From assembly GCA_010015655.1 (NCBI GenBank), contig ML976663.1, positions 91,617-155,616 on the forward strand: 64,000 nucleotides of DNA. The letters run 5' to 3'. This DNA comes from Bimuria novae-zelandiae CBS 107.79 (lineage: Eukaryota; Ascomycota; Dothideomycetes; Pleosporales; Didymosphaeriaceae). The position numbers and the translations under genes are program-made. Positions 1 through 11,932 of this stretch are shown piece after piece. Under the pieces are notes generated by a model that was not told where the DNA came from, searched no databases, and saw only the letters and a program-made list of their open reading frames with translations. Position 1 is the first letter of the stretch; each line of letters begins with the position of its first letter.

Positions 1-1107
1 AATATGTGTTTATTCGAACGCGCATAGTCTAAAAACCCATTGTTATCCTGTTCTCATACAAAAATGGCGGGTGGGCGGATTAATGTTGGTGGGCCGCGCG
101 ATGCGCGCTAAGGGTGGAGACATAATAAAAACGAGCTCCTTCGTACCTTCATCCCAACGCCCAGTTCATCATCTCTGTCCATATAAACCCTTCCTCTCAT
201 CAACCTAGACTTCTCTTTCCATACCTTGGCTCAGGTTTTTCCTCTAAAAAAGAACCGATATCAAACTTATGTGATCTCTCCGCTCTTCTCAAAATCACGT
301 TTCACCAAACCTACCTGTGTGGGACGCTCTCTGGTCGAGCGCATGCTCTAAAATGACACAGCTGCAGCTGCACGGGACTTTCCGAGGTTCTCCTTGGACT
401 ATGCCGCATATCCGGCACTTACAAATCTCCATCAATTGGACCCATGTGTTCATCTCGAAACTTGCCATCCGCTACTGCCCATCCGCATCGGAAATGCTTC
501 AGACCATGATATACGCCCCTCCCAAAAATAACTGTACAAGACGGCATGTTCAGCACCAGAAGAATGGTTACAACACAATCCATGTGGCCGCTGGCTCAAA
601 TGTGATAAAGCTAGTTATCGTGGCTGGGATGGATTCCCGTCGTCACAAACCGCACGATGTGCGAATATAAAAAGCCGGTTTAGAATTGTATTTCTTCGTG
701 CGATAGATGATCAATGCGGGTAGTGAGGGTACGCAGAAGAAAGTTGTGAAGGCGGTCTAAACAGGCGGGCGCAAGGCTTACATGGCCAACCACTCTATTA
801 CCCATCTAAGGGTAACACACAGGACTATGATAAGATTGAATAGCGTTATTTTAGCTGCCCTTGCACCTTCCAGGGCACGGCTTGGATGCTGTCACAGAGG
901 CACAATTGCAAGGCAATGAGATAATGATGGAGCAGAACTGCCGCGGGATTTCTTACTCCGATAAAATCGGAGTGGAAGAAAAAGAGATAGGTTGTTACAT
1001 GCTATGCAATCTTTCGGATTCTGAGTCTAGCTAATCGCATGGCCGCTTTTGCCGTCAGGTCTTAGCCTACTCACGATCAGCCTTATCGCACAATGCTCTC
1101 CAACAAT
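1..1107. other. No supported gene
   Basis: I see no recognisable coding region. A TATA-like ATATAAA near 181 followed by a pyrimidine-rich stretch (190-260) resembles a fungal core promoter. The only sizeable open frame (about 317-670, plus strand) has no codon bias or family resemblance that I can recognise. Confidence 0.4.
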
Positions 1108-2220
1108 TCACGTACTGTCAAAATTCCCAAACACCTTGCTTAGCAAATGCTCTCCATACGTTATCTCCTGATGCATCGGCTCTTTACCATTCCTCTCCAC
1201 ACATTTACCTAAAGGCTTCACTACAGCATCGAAATTCGGCTCGAAAAAGAAGGGCACCGAGACTCTGTATCCCTCCCCGCGGTGGATAACCCTGTGCTTC
1301 GTGCTCTGCCACAAGCCGTTCGTCCACCACTCAATCATATCTCCAATGTTGACTACGAAAGCGCCAGGTATGGGATCCGCATTGAGCCACGTTTTTCCAT
1401 CCTTGAGCAGCACTTGCAGCGCCCCCAGGGTAGGGTCGGCGAGAAGGAGCGTGACGCATCCGTAGTCAGTATGCTCTCCACATGAGAGTTCAGCAAGGTC
1501 TGCATCGGGGTTGATTGGAGTGGCGAGCTTGGGATAGCCGATCAACCGCATGACCCAAAAGCTCTTCGACGTGTTGCGGACGAATATCTCGGAGTCCTCT
1601 GTTTGTCCAGTTCCGGATGTAGACTCCCCTGGAACAGGAAGATCAAGCGCTTGACCCATTGCGCGTACGAGAGCTGTACCAACGCTTTGTAATTGATCGA
1701 TATACTCGAGATATACAGATTTCAGCTCTTTGGGCTCTTCGGGCCACAGATTTGGTCCTTCAAGTGTGCGCCGCGTTCCTTCTCCACCGCTTCCGGACTG
1801 TGTTGGTGCATGATCCCATTCTCGGTATAAGTCGATCGCTTCATGCATGTCCTTTTTGCCCTGTGTGACGTTCTCCCCCATGCCTTGATACCCTCTTGCG
1901 CCGTCACCGCCCTCAGGCCCGCCAGCATCGTGTCTCTTGATCTTGTTCTTTTCTTCGGCAGGCGAAGAGAAGAATTCTCGAGCAAGCGAGATGACCTCTT
2001 CAAGTCTAGCTTGCGGGATCCCGTGGCCAGTGAGATAGAAGAATCCAAAGTCGGTGCAGGCTCGGTCTATCGCCAGCGCAACCTGTTTGCGAGCCTCTGA
2101 AGATGAGGAAGAAGCCAGGAAGGGAGAGATATCGACCATGGGAAGGGATTTGATTGTACCAGGTGCCATGGCGGGCGCACCTCCGTTGAGGATCCCAGAA
2201 TCAGCCATTTCGGATTTCAT
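1108..2220 (-). CDS. 2-oxoglutarate/Fe(II)-dependent dioxygenase (isopenicillin N synthase-like)
   Basis: Single-exon 370-residue protein of the 2OG-Fe(II) oxygenase superfamily, with an N-terminal DIOX_N region and a C-terminal jelly-roll core. Such enzymes hydroxylate, desaturate or cyclise small molecules using 2-oxoglutarate and O2. The N-terminal part shows the family pattern around residues 28-70 (VDISPFL ... FGFFYLTGHGI). The iron triad is visible as H250-x-D252 in GEHTDYG and H309 in STKHRV. The 2OG-binding Arg-x-Ser is R319/S321 in YRVSVPFF. Length is normal for fungal members and no break is seen. The start at 2220 is used because it is the first ATG of the frame; an internal Met lies at residue 5. 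The substrate cannot be inferred. It stands alone, with intergenic DNA on both sides. Confidence 0.9.
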   Translation of the reverse strand: MKSEMADSGILNGGAPAMAPGTIKSLPMVDISPFLASSSSSEARKQVALAIDRACTDFGFFYLTGHGIPQARLEEVISLAREFFSSPAEEKNKIKRHDAGGPEGGDGARGYQGMGENVTQGKKDMHEAIDLYREWDHAPTQSGSGGEGTRRTLEGPNLWPEEPKELKSVYLEYIDQLQSVGTALVRAMGQALDLPVPGESTSGTGQTEDSEIFVRNTSKSFWVMRLIGYPKLATPINPDADLAELSCGEHTDYGCVTLLLADPTLGALQVLLKDGKTWLNADPIPGAFVVNIGDMIEWWTNGLWQSTKHRVIHRGEGYRVSVPFFFEPNFDAVVKPLGKCVERNGKEPMHQEITYGEHLLSKVFGNFDST

Positions 2221-3688
2221 GTACGCATGCAGAACCCACTTTCGCTTGACCGTGCAGGATATCCCAAGGGTCCAGAGATCGCCCAGGCTCGAACAGCTCC
2301 TCTGGCAGCACTTGATGACGATGCGTTCGCCTTAACCTTGGGAAAGCTCGGTAAACCAAGGGTGCTGTGATTCAAGTACTCGGTCGTGCTCGGATTGGAC
2401 CCTGTGCTCGGCGGTGATCGCAATGCGCGGCTACCTAGATGAAAGTACCGCTACCTTGCCGTGAAGCTAGTCCCCAGATGTGTAAAGCAAGTGTACAGAG
2501 CGACGTTATTGTGCCTGCCTCAGTTCAGTAGCGCTGCCCAAAGCGGTTAAGTTCTCCACAGCTGCCCGCGCACATCATTGGCCGGTTCTTGTATACTGTC
2601 TCACTGCAAACACTTAACCACACAATCTTTGATTGTAGTATATACACTGCTAAAATTGAGCCATTTTCATCGTCTCTCCACTCCACGGGATGCTTACTTA
2701 GCCTAGCGCAGTGGTTAATTCGCAGGATTCCCCGACTTGGCGCTTGTTCATGCTGCGATAGGAGTTGCACGACCCTGAGACCTGTGCTGTGGATCCAGCA
2801 CTTCTTCCCTTTTGGCTGGAAAAGGCGGCAGTTCAAAGTATTATCTAAGGAGATGGTCGCTCTTTCTTTTGTTTGCTAGTCTAGTTGTTGCTGGCTGCAG
2901 GTGAATGACGAAGCTCTCTGGCGTAGTGCCCTCATAGTGGGTTAATCAGCCGAGCACACCGTCAGCACTGGTATACAAACTAGGAAGTATTTCGGGTTGT
3001 ATTTTAGGACGATCTGGTTGCGGCTTCTGAGTGTGCAGGTAGCTACGTCCTACAGAATGAGGCAACGAAGTACCCTCAAGGATCCATTACTAAGTGCCCT
3101 CTATGTTTGTTTTGTATAGGGAATGTGATAATATTATCCTAAGGAGTAAGTTTTAAAGAAGCTCACGTATAGCTACGTTTAGAAACTTGAAATATTATCC
3201 ATGTAACGTTTTTTAGATACTCGCGCCTTCATTATTTAGAACATTTACATTCGTTCCTTCCACGCACTGAAAGTATACACGATTCTTCTTTTTTTTCCTT
3301 CTTAAATCTACTACTGCTTTATGGGCCTATTAAATTTACCCTGAAATAGTTGTAAACTCTACATAACTACCCTGCGTCTCACACCCGCGATGGAGTGAAA
3401 CGGTAAGCAACTGGTGTCGGCTGAAGTTGACGGATGTGCAGTGATACCTCTGTGCTCTATAAGCCTATTACATCTTCTAGGTAGGAATGCGGACTAAGCA
3501 TACTGCGGGCTACAATCTACGAGGGGCTGACCGTGCCGCCATCAAATGGTACCTTATGCTATATCACCCGTCTAAATTATCATCTCAATCAGAATGCTCG
3601 TGGCGAGATCGGCTGGTGGATAAAGGTGTCTTTGTATTTAGGTATAGATGAAACACTAGATGCAATCCTTCCTACGTCTATACGGGTA
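2221..3688. other. Intergenic, contains a SINE-like copy
   Basis: AT-rich intergenic DNA without a convincing gene. It holds the first of three copies of a tRNA-derived repeat (2701-2838). The small open frames here lack coding features. Confidence 0.5.
2701..2838 (+). repeat. tRNA-derived SINE-like repeat, copy A
   Basis: The left end carries an RNA polymerase III A-box-like sequence (TAGCGCAGTGG, 2704-2714) and the right end a diverged B-box (GGCAGTTCAAAG, 2827-2838). The sequence between and around them aligns with the copies at 19829 and 25429; all three begin with GCGCAGTGGT(T)AATTCGCAGGAT. This is the most diverged copy, especially in the middle and the B-box, so it is probably an old insertion. 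Confidence 0.7.
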
Positions 3689-4970
3689 TCACCAACTCAC
3701 AAGCTGCTTACTCCGATCAAACCCCCCTCTTAACTGCCTCTGCGGCTTCACGACCTTGCCTTGGAGCACAGTGTATCTCACGATGTTCTCACAGTCCTCT
3801 GGCTTGACTCTCGCGAGCCAGATGCACTGTGCCGCCTCGCCATTACCCTCCTCCTCCTGTGCCTTATTCACGTCTAGGACCACTTCCTGTCCCTTGTCAT
3901 CTTCCACTTTAAGCTTTTCTAATGACTCTTCGATGCCGTTGGAGTGGCCGTTGAGCTGCTTGGGTCGCTCGATCGCGGAGGATGAGCGGTAGATCATCAC
4001 GTTCGCCGAGAACTTGTGCCCACCCACGTGGGAAATAAAGTATATGCCGACTCCACCGGGGCGTTCGTCGTGCAGGTCGCGGTAGAGGCCTAGTGGTGCC
4101 AGATGCCGCTCGAATTCTTTGCGCAGCAGGGGCGCTGACTGTCCACAGCGCGCATCGCGTGTTTTCTGACTGCACATCAATATGAGGTATTTATGCGGGC
4201 ACGGTCGAGCCTTTAGACCGGATGACGGTATCGTGGGCGGTATGGCGGGTGCGGCGGGGGAGCTTGTTTCGGAGGCAGATGCTTGCGCGGAGGCATCTGT
4301 AGAGAGCGGCGAGGGTGACGACGGGAGATCAGGTTGCGACGCGGCAACCAAAGGAGATGTGTTGGTTGGACCCTTATCTACGAAATTTCTTATTAGGTCT
4401 GGTGTGTTCGCGGGCGTGACGTTATCGATGAATTGGAACGAGGGGAGGAGGAGCACCGTGGTGCTGTCGTCCGAGTGCTCAGGAACGGGAATATCGGAGG
4501 CGGAGAGCATGAGTCTCTGCTGTAGGTTAGTGCTATGATGCTAATAGTGAAGATACACCAAGACTGACCCCATTGCTAGGCTTCACGTCGCCCTTGTCGA
4601 CCGCCTCCATGATGCTACCCTTCTCGTCCGCAACATTGCGCACCCAATCCGTCTTTCCTGTCGCAACAATCAAGTGCGTGCTCCATCCTTTCACGTGCCC
4701 GTACAACTCTTCATCCTCGTCGATGGTAAACTTCCTGGGGTATTTGATGGTGCAGCTCGCACAGTCGTGCAGGCATTCGTCACCGTCAACAGTGGGGTCG
4801 GGGTTTGGGAAAAGCGCGTCTGTGGTGCGTGCTTTCGTAAACTCGCCCGGGTTTTTCTGCGTCGCCAGCGAAAACGACGAAGACGTCGGTGTGAGTCGGT
4901 AATAAATGTTTTTGAGCGCCGCAGTCATCTTATAGGCGTTTATGGGCTTGTGTGTCGGATCCTTTCCCAT
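3689..4970 (-). CDS. Apd1/Aim32-type sucrase/ferredoxin-like protein
   Basis: Two-exon gene: exon 1 4569-4970, a 49-nt intron 4520-4568 (GTCAGT...CTACAG with a CTAAC branch), exon 2 3689-4519; about 411 residues in frame. The exon 1 product carries a Cys-rich segment (DECLHDCASC) followed by HLIVATGKTDW. After a low-complexity linker, exon 2 gives a thioredoxin-like ferredoxin domain with CSQKTRDARCG and the motif HVGGHKFSANV. In yeast Apd1 and Aim32, two Cys plus two His of the HxGGH-type motif ligate a [2Fe-2S] cluster, so this is likely a bis-histidinyl Fe-S protein. Which paralogue it is cannot be fixed; the long Ser/Ala/Pro linker (roughly residues 165-230) makes it longer than the ~310-residue yeast proteins. 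It is divergent from the OB-fold gene, with about 220 bp between starts. Confidence 0.85.
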
Positions 4971-5190
4971 ACTGACCTGCAGAGTACCTCCAAATTTATA
5001 GTTGATCAGATAAGATACTAACTCCGAGCCTAATTGTGACGCGGAATTGGCGCGCGATTACGCGAAGCTGGTTCGCGTCGGAGCTAGGAACCACGGCACT
5101 TGAATGCGGTCCGAGTTGTGAGGCTGAGGTTGACTTCGGGAGAAGCAGACGGTTGAGTGGATAAATCCTCTTCAGGAGGGGCCCTTGTTC

Positions 5191-6566
5191 ATGTTATACG
5201 TGCAGTCGCCTCGGCGACACGGCCAACTTATATTTCCGTGCTGGCAGCCAGCTGTGAATTGGTAAGGCACAACCAAGCTCGGCTCCGACGCTTTTCTCCG
5301 AGCGGCTCCACGTACCCTCTGCCTTCACGGCTCCCCCCCATCGCGACGGCAAAGATTGAGTGCTACTCGTCTTCACACTTTCACGGGTACGAAGCGTCAT
5401 ACAGTAATGTGCTGATGCGGCTCAAAACGCTGAACGGCGCGCCTCTGCGCGCGGACCTTGATTTCAGCGCCGATGCGTTGCTTCCTTCGGACGAGGCAAC
5501 CAAATTCTTCTACGAAGATGCTCCCCGCATAGGGAATGTTGAAGATGCAGCCTTCAAATGGCGACATGTTACCTCAAAGGATCAGCGATTACGCTCTGAG
5601 TGGTCGCAGCCGTACCTTCCCACAGGCGGCTTTCACGAAAGTGATACGGAAGTTTCCTTCGCTGTACCTGGCGTAGGAGCTTCGTTGGACGCGAATGAAG
5701 ACGACACGACCATTCTTGACACCACCGCGACCTTTGAGGAAACCAGCTTTGGAGAGGAAGAGTTTGTACACCACTCACTCATATTTCACGATTCTCTTCT
5801 GTCGTCTCAGATCGCTTCTGTGGGCGCAAGTAACCACATGACGACTTCTCAGTCGTTCTTAAGCACATCCATGGACAGCACGTCCGGCATAGACATGAAT
5901 AGCTTCCAAAATTCAAACTCAGATGGCCCGATCCTCCAAGTTCCTACCACGCTGAAGCTCACTACGCTGGGCGCTTTACCTAGTGCTGCGCATTTGCGGC
6001 GCATATACCCGCAGACCCCAACTCCGAACATCCTGTGTGTCCTTACAGCAGCACCGGAAGACAGGGAGGTGTTCGTTAAGAAGGGTGGTTACAGGATGCG
6101 CCTTCGCGAGATCACCGTGGCCGACGACACCAAAAGTGGCTTCAAAGTCTCATTCTGGCAGAAACCTTCCAACGGCAGTGAGTCTCAGAATGCGCTCAGC
6201 TACGCTCTGCAACGTGTGAAAGCTGGGGATATCCTGCTCTTGAGAAACATAGCCCTCAACGCCTTCCGCGATGATGTCTATGGCCAGTCGCTGAACCTTT
6301 CCATCACTCGCGTCCGAACGTCAATCGAAATCCTTATGAGCGGCGGTGGAATCTCGAGCCGTCAATTGGGCGCTCTTCCTGCCCCTGTGGTGACAGCTTT
6401 AATGAGAGTGAAGAAATGGGCCAATACGCATGTCGCCTCGGATACGGCTAGCCGTAAGAAACGGAAGGACGAGTCGGAAATTTCTAGCCGGTTCACCAAG
6501 CGGTTCTTGAGAAGCTCTGACATGCACGATGAGATGTTACCACCAGACACAATGGAGCCCGCTTGA
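5191..6566 (+). CDS. OB-fold nucleic-acid-binding-like protein (Shieldin/Pot1-like, tentative)
   Basis: The open frame extends to 5157 but only from a non-ATG codon. A better model starts at ATG 5191, with exon 1 5191-5261, a 143-nt intron 5262-5404 (GGTAAGG...ATACAG) and exon 2 5405-6566, giving 410 residues in frame. The N-terminal third is followed by an acidic Ser/Thr-rich linker. From about residue 260 there is a compact domain resembling an OB fold (ILCVLTAAPEDREVF ... KVSFWQ ... GDILLLRNIALNAF), then a basic C-terminus with KKRK. The 'GDILLLRN' strand following a variable loop is typical of single-strand-DNA-binding OB folds such as those of SHLD2 and telomere proteins. That assignment is by resemblance only. 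It is likely nuclear. Confidence 0.7.
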
Positions 6567-7638
6567 GCGTCCTGCAGGGACCGGTCACCCCCGTAGAACG
6601 TCGGCTGTGCAGTTCCAAGTAGAGTAGGTACGTTCGGCTGTTCTAATGATTATCCTAGAGTAACATGATTAGCTTAGACTTCTAATACGATTGTAGAACC
6701 CAAGTTGTTATGACGCTCCTGCGGTCAATCTTTACTTTCATGCGAGACAGCCCATCTTGATCGTATGTTATTCTGCCAGCTCAAGGCTGGCATGTGCGAT
6801 CCCCCGGAATACGCAGACCGTTTTGTTGCACGCCACCACAGACAGCAATCAACACGTGGTAACCGGAGATTTCAGTGGTCAGCTCCGGATATAAAGGCTC
6901 GCGGGACCCTTGCAGTATCCCTGCATGACACCATGCGGGTCCGTGCTATCACCCTGTTATCTCAACCTATCGATACCGCTCCACAAAGTGGCACCTCAAA
7001 TGCTCTCACTGCAAATGTACCACTGTCCTCTTAATGCCCGTACGTGGGGCTCCAAGCCGTTTGGCCAGCTTACAACATGATTTACCGAAGAAACATCATA
7101 GAACTAAACAGACTAGCGATTCCTTGGATCAATTTGGTGCCACAAAACATACCTGATGCGATGCATCCTGTTCTTGGACTTCCGCCAATTGATCAAGAGC
7201 GATTTTGTAACTCTCGTCGGTCCCGTGCCAAAGCCAAGCATGAACAAGCAATTTGAAACAACGTCCATGATTGGCCAATTCTTCCCTCTGTAAATCAATT
7301 AGCAGAAACGAAACATGTTTCGAGCGTCTGATCCATGCTAGAACGCAAGCAAAAGCCCTGTCAGCTCCCGCACATCTGCCGATTGAAGCCGCATGCATGA
7401 TCATGTTTTTCGGGTACTGTCCAGGGCTTCAAACAACCAGACTGAGGCGGTCCGCGTATACGTATTGTTGTCAATTCTTTAAAGGCATGGACTTTCGCAT
7501 GGTGGTATTTTTCACGGGTCAGCATCGTCCTTCCTTCGTTGTGTCTTTGGTCTTCATTCTTTTCTTTCGCGCCGTTCACATTCGCTTCTTTGGAATCTAG
7601 ATTGATTCCGTTCATTCTTTACCGGCTGGTTGGTCACG
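6567..7638. other. Intergenic, tyrosinase upstream region
   Basis: No coding region recognised. The last 150 bases before the tyrosinase ATG are pyrimidine-rich, as in fungal promoters. Confidence 0.5.
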
Positions 7639-10126
7639 ATGAAGTCTTTCTCTTTTGCTCTCACTGGACTTACCACCTCACTTTCTTTGCTCATTGGCAC
7701 ACAAGCTGCTCCTCTCAGCAACGGCACCCTCAGCAACAGCACTGCCGGCGCGAGCTGTCCCGCCGTGCAAAAGACCGATGAGTCGTCCTACTTCTCCGTT
7801 GTTGGAGTGCAAGGAACAGGAGTGCATCCTCGGCAAGAGCTCCGTGAGCTTGAACAGGATGCAGAAACTTGGAACATTTTCTTGCAGGCCTTTGCGCGTT
7901 TTCAAGCTATGGATCAGAGCGACAAAGTGTCGTACTTCCAGGTCGCGGGTATGACGCACGAACATATTTTTGAGATTGTACTGACCCGGGGAAGCTATAC
8001 ACGGAGCTCCATTTGGAACCTGGGACGGAGTAGACGGTGACGGGATGCTGGGCTATTGTCCTCATACGAGCAATGTATTCCTGACCTGGCATCGTCCGTA
8101 CCTTGCTCTGTTCGAGCAAGTCCTTCAGCTCAAAGCGGTGGAAATCGCGAATGAGTATCCGGTAGGCAGCGCTCGAGAGAGTGCCCTGTCAATTGCGGAC
8201 CGCATCCGGCTGCCCTACTGGGACTGGGCCCTCGATCCTTCGAACAGTAGCGAAGGCGTGATGCCCCCTAGTCTCCGCCGCCAATCTGCCACCGTCACGT
8301 TCCCGAACGGTACTATGGGAGAAATTCCGAACCCCCTTTTCCAGTACAGATTCCACCCGCTGAATTACGATGATTTCTCTGCCTTGGTGAGTGATCTGCA
8401 TTTCATTGCATATTAATCAATACACGACAACAACTGACCTTCTCAGGCGGAGTTCGAATTCATGTACTGGAACACCACCATTCGACTGCCTGATAATGGG
8501 ACATCTATCACCGCTATGAGTCGCAACGACCTTGCGAACAAGCGTGCTACTATAGCACAACCCGATAATCGCGATTCACTCTACAAGCTTTTGACCACTT
8601 ACCAGACATTCAATCAATGGAGTAGTGCGGCTGGTGGTAGCGAGATTGGAAGTGTGGAAGTTCTGCACAACGGGATGCATAACATGTTCGGTATGGGCAA
8701 CATGGGAATTGTGGAGGCATCTGCTTATGACCCGGTATTTTGGTTCCACCACTGGTATGGCACATCTGTCTCGCTTTTCTGTTGTTGACTTTGTGCTGAC
8801 CCTTCGCAGTCAAATGGATCGTCTCATGGCCATCTATCAATACCGGTATCCGGACACCTGGGTTGAGGCGGACTCTCAGTGGAAGGGAACGTACATCTGG
8901 AGCGTGGGCAGCATTCAAAGTGCTACCTCTCCACTTAAACCTTTTCACATGAATGCTCTTGGCGACATGTGGACGTCGAACCTCGTTCGCAACTGGACAT
9001 CCTTTGGTTACACTTACCCTGAACTGGCTTCCAACCCCTCTAACACCACGCTGACCACAACCATCAACAAGCTCTACAAGTCGCAGACACAGGGTCTTGA
9101 CAGCAGCAACACGACAGATGATGGCTACTCCGGTGCTGTCACAAACAACAGTGCGAAAGCAACTGACTGGAACGCTCAAGTCAAGATGCCTGCAGACATT
9201 CAGGTATCGTATTCAGTGCGTTGTTTCTTGGGGGAACCGAACGCAGACCCATCACAATGGGCCACGGACCCGAACTACATTGGCCAGGTATGTCATGTGC
9301 ACTCAATTGCCCTACCTACTTTTGTTAACAGCCATTTTCGTAGGTTGCGGCAACATCCTCTCCACGCATGAGCTCCAACGTCACCTTCACGGCCAACATT
9401 CGTCTCACCGAAAAGCTTTACATGAAGTATCAAGCCGGTGAGCTGACAAGCCTGACCGATGAAGCCGTTTCAGCATACCTCGAGGAGAACTTCCACTGGC
9501 GCATCCAAGCCCTCGATTACACTGAGATCCCACGCTCATCTCCACCCAAGGGCCTTAACGTCACGGTCTTCAATGTCGCCATCGAAATTCCCAAGGACGA
9601 CACCGATGTGCCTGAATGGACCGGTCTTCAGGATTTCAGACCTGAGATCAAGGGAAACCCGCCAAGAAGCCTATCTAGCGTTCCTCTTGCTGGCAACACT
9701 GATGGCTGGAATGCCACCAGTGGAACCTGGCATTGGAGCAATGTTGCCGAAGAAGAAGGTGATGCTCAGCTTCCCCCTTCTAGCTCCTCCACCGCGACGC
9801 TTGTCACCACTCCAGTTGGGACTGTGACACCCGGCCCGGGCGAGGCCGTGCAGGTCACTACTTTGCCCAACGGCGAGAAGGTCACGCAGATAGTAACGGT
9901 CGTAGTGACCGTCACGGCGGGCGCTGAGTCAGTGGAAACTAGCTCTGTGAGCCCGACTTCGACCGAAGCGGAAGTTTCGACGCCGGTTACTACACCTGTT
10001 GGCACGGTGACACCTGGCGCGGGTGAGGCTGTGGAAGTCGTGACGCTCGAGTCTGGACAAAAGATCACGAAGGTTGTCACTGTTGTAGAGGAGGTGACGG
10101 TGTTCTTGCCCGCACCGACGGCTTAA
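7639..10126 (+). CDS. Secreted tyrosinase (type 3 copper monooxygenase)
   Basis: Five exons: 7639-7948, 7995-8386, 8447-8754, 8810-9287 and 9344-10126. The introns (46, 60, 55 and 56 nt) all keep frame, giving 756 residues. An N-terminal signal peptide (MKSFSFALTGL...GTQA) indicates secretion. Copper site A is seen at the start of exon 2 (IHGAPFGTWDG, then GYCPHTSNVFLTWHRPYL). Copper site B is split by intron 3 and reads LHNGMHNMFG followed by FWFHHCQMDRLMAIYQ once spliced. The Cys just before the CuA His (CPHT) matches the thioether-forming position of fungal tyrosinases. Enzymes of this type oxidise monophenols and diphenols to quinones in pigment formation. After the core there is a C-terminal region ending in two tandem copies of a roughly 37-residue Thr/Val-rich module. 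The start is the first ATG before the signal peptide. Confidence 0.93.
9803..10101 (+). repeat. Two-copy tandem module in the tyrosinase C-terminus
   Basis: Codons 9803-9916 and 9986-10101 encode two related modules. Each begins VTTPVGTVTPG(P/A)GEAV and runs through a TLPNGEKVTQIVTVV or TLESGQKITKVVTVV segment, with a short Ser/Thr linker between them. The copies are diverged in DNA, so the duplication is not recent. Confidence 0.8.
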
Positions 10127-10952
10127 GACGCTGCGCTTTATACTTCAGTGATGTATCACGAAGTAGGGTCTGCATATTCAATCTTCCTTCCTGTACCAGG
10201 AGTATGGTTGGATTGCATGAACAGGAAGGTTAAGGGAGGTTGAGAAAGGTGAGGACCACTGTTTACGCTTTTCATTTCGCTCTCTGCTGCGCAGGAGCAT
10301 TCTCACAAACGCATGATCATGAATACAAATATACGAAATCAAACGAAGAATTCTCGTACAGAGACCTTCACTCTTGGATTAGCTATGTGTTCTACAGTAG
10401 ACGTGGGCAGAAATATTGTCTTCGCAATAATGCCTCGGGGAGCAGAGCCTCCATCGCGGTTCACAAGTATTCTTGCATTTGAAACCCTGCCGCTAACCGC
10501 TAATGGCTAGCGTGTTTCATGGCACGAGAACTTCATGAAAGCGGCGGCAACCATCTTCGGAGCCGACACGCCAGAGCTATACAACTAAATGCCATGCTCG
10601 ACTTGTATTTCCTGCAGAGAAGGGCGGGGCTCACATCGGCCGACGTTGACGATTCTACCGGTCTCTTATCGGCTTGTCGCCGACGGCCTGCCGCCACTTT
10701 CTGTAACGGTTAAGAATATTCTACTTAGAAGGAGCAGAATGTTAGCCTTTTGCTCTGCAACACTTTCCCTATCAGCGCATGAACCCCTCATTGATATTCG
10801 GCAGGAAAACTACCTACACTGACGAGTAACATTTATGGGTAATTACATAGGCACTATGTAAAGCCAAAATACCTTGGAGAAGACCCTTTTTTTTGTAATA
10901 ACAGGCCAGAATCACCCTTTGTTTCTTTTCATTCTTCCATAAAGTTGCCGAC
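10127..10952. other. Intergenic
   Basis: Nothing recognised. Small open frames lack coding features. A T-run occurs near 10890, before the broken deacetylase. Confidence 0.5.
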
Positions 10953-11932
10953 ATGTCCACTCCGTATAATCTAGGTGCCGACGCTGCAAAGGTAAAGCCT
11001 TGGACCTGGGATGATAAGTACGATTTTCCGCGAGACTTAGTCAGATACGGCCCAGAGTCACTTCACCCGCATGGCCGAACAATGCCAAAATTGCCGTTTC
11101 ATTCGTCATCAACTACGAGGAAAGTTCCGAGCACACCATAATCAATGGCGATATGCACAATGAGACCCACCTTTGGGAGGCCCCAGGCGGAAGACCACAC
11201 GCTCAAGAACGTGCCGTCAACATCGAATCCGAATACGACTAGGGCGCTCGATCAGGCGTATGTCGACTCTTCCGACTCTTCAACAAGCACGACATGAAAT
11301 ACACACTCTACGGCGTCGGTATGGCGTTCGAGAAGAACCCTGCAGTCGCAAAATCCTCTGTTGAAAATGGCCACGACATTGCCTCCCACGCCTACCGCTG
11401 GATCGACTACCACTCGATGAGCGCGGAGCAAGAGAAAGAGTATATCCGCAAGGGCATCGAATCGATCAAAGAAGTCAGCGACGGCTATCCTAAAGGCTGG
11501 TACCACGGTCGTCTTTCTCCCCGCAGTCACGCGCTGGTCTGGGAAGTCTACAAGGAGATGAACCTCCCGTTTCTCTAGGAGTCTGATACTTACGCCGAAG
11601 ACCTCCCGTATTAGGTCGACGTTCCCGCAGAGAAGGACGACCCGAATCCGCAAGGCATGCTCATGGTGCCCTACTCGTACGATTGCAACGATTACAAGTT
11701 CAACGTGCCGACTGGTTTCGGTGCTCCGATGGACTTTTACGACCACGTTAAGGGCGCTTTCGATGTCTTGTATGAGGAAGGCAGTGAAGGGATGCCGGAG
11801 ATGATGACGAGTGGACTGCACTGTAGGTGCATAGGGAAGCCGGCGCGTTTTGCGGCTCTGAAGAAGTTTGTGGAGTATATTGCTGCGAAGTTTCCGTATC
11901 AGAAGGGCAAGCTTGCTGTGCCAACTTCTTAG
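10953..11932 (+). pseudogene. Broken polysaccharide deacetylase (PuuE/SpCDA1-like)
   Basis: Three stretches of one protein family are recognisable in succession: PWTWDDKYDFPRDL at the start, then YTLYGVGMAFEKNP, HDIASHAYRWIDYHS and GWYHGRLSPRSHALVWE, then GMLMVPYSYDCNDYKF and GLHCR. This is the CE4 deacetylase subfamily containing bacterial PuuE (allantoin-related) and fission-yeast Cda1, usually about 300 residues. Reading is disrupted by a one-base frameshift near 11070-11078 (after ESLHP, before the WPNNAKIAVSF sequence) and by in-frame TAG codons at 11240-11242, 11576-11578 and 11612-11614. The third sits where the family has Trp (DLPYW). The C-terminus goes directly from KKFVEYI to AAKFPYQKG and seems to lack a short segment normally in between. 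The original product cannot be made. Confidence 0.85.

Noticed and set aside
317..670. 117-codon plus-strand open frame
   Set aside because: No ATG-based start with good context, no codon bias and no recognisable family.
5157..5190. Upstream extension of the OB-fold gene
   Set aside because: It depends on a GTG start; a spliced ATG model gives a better N-terminus.
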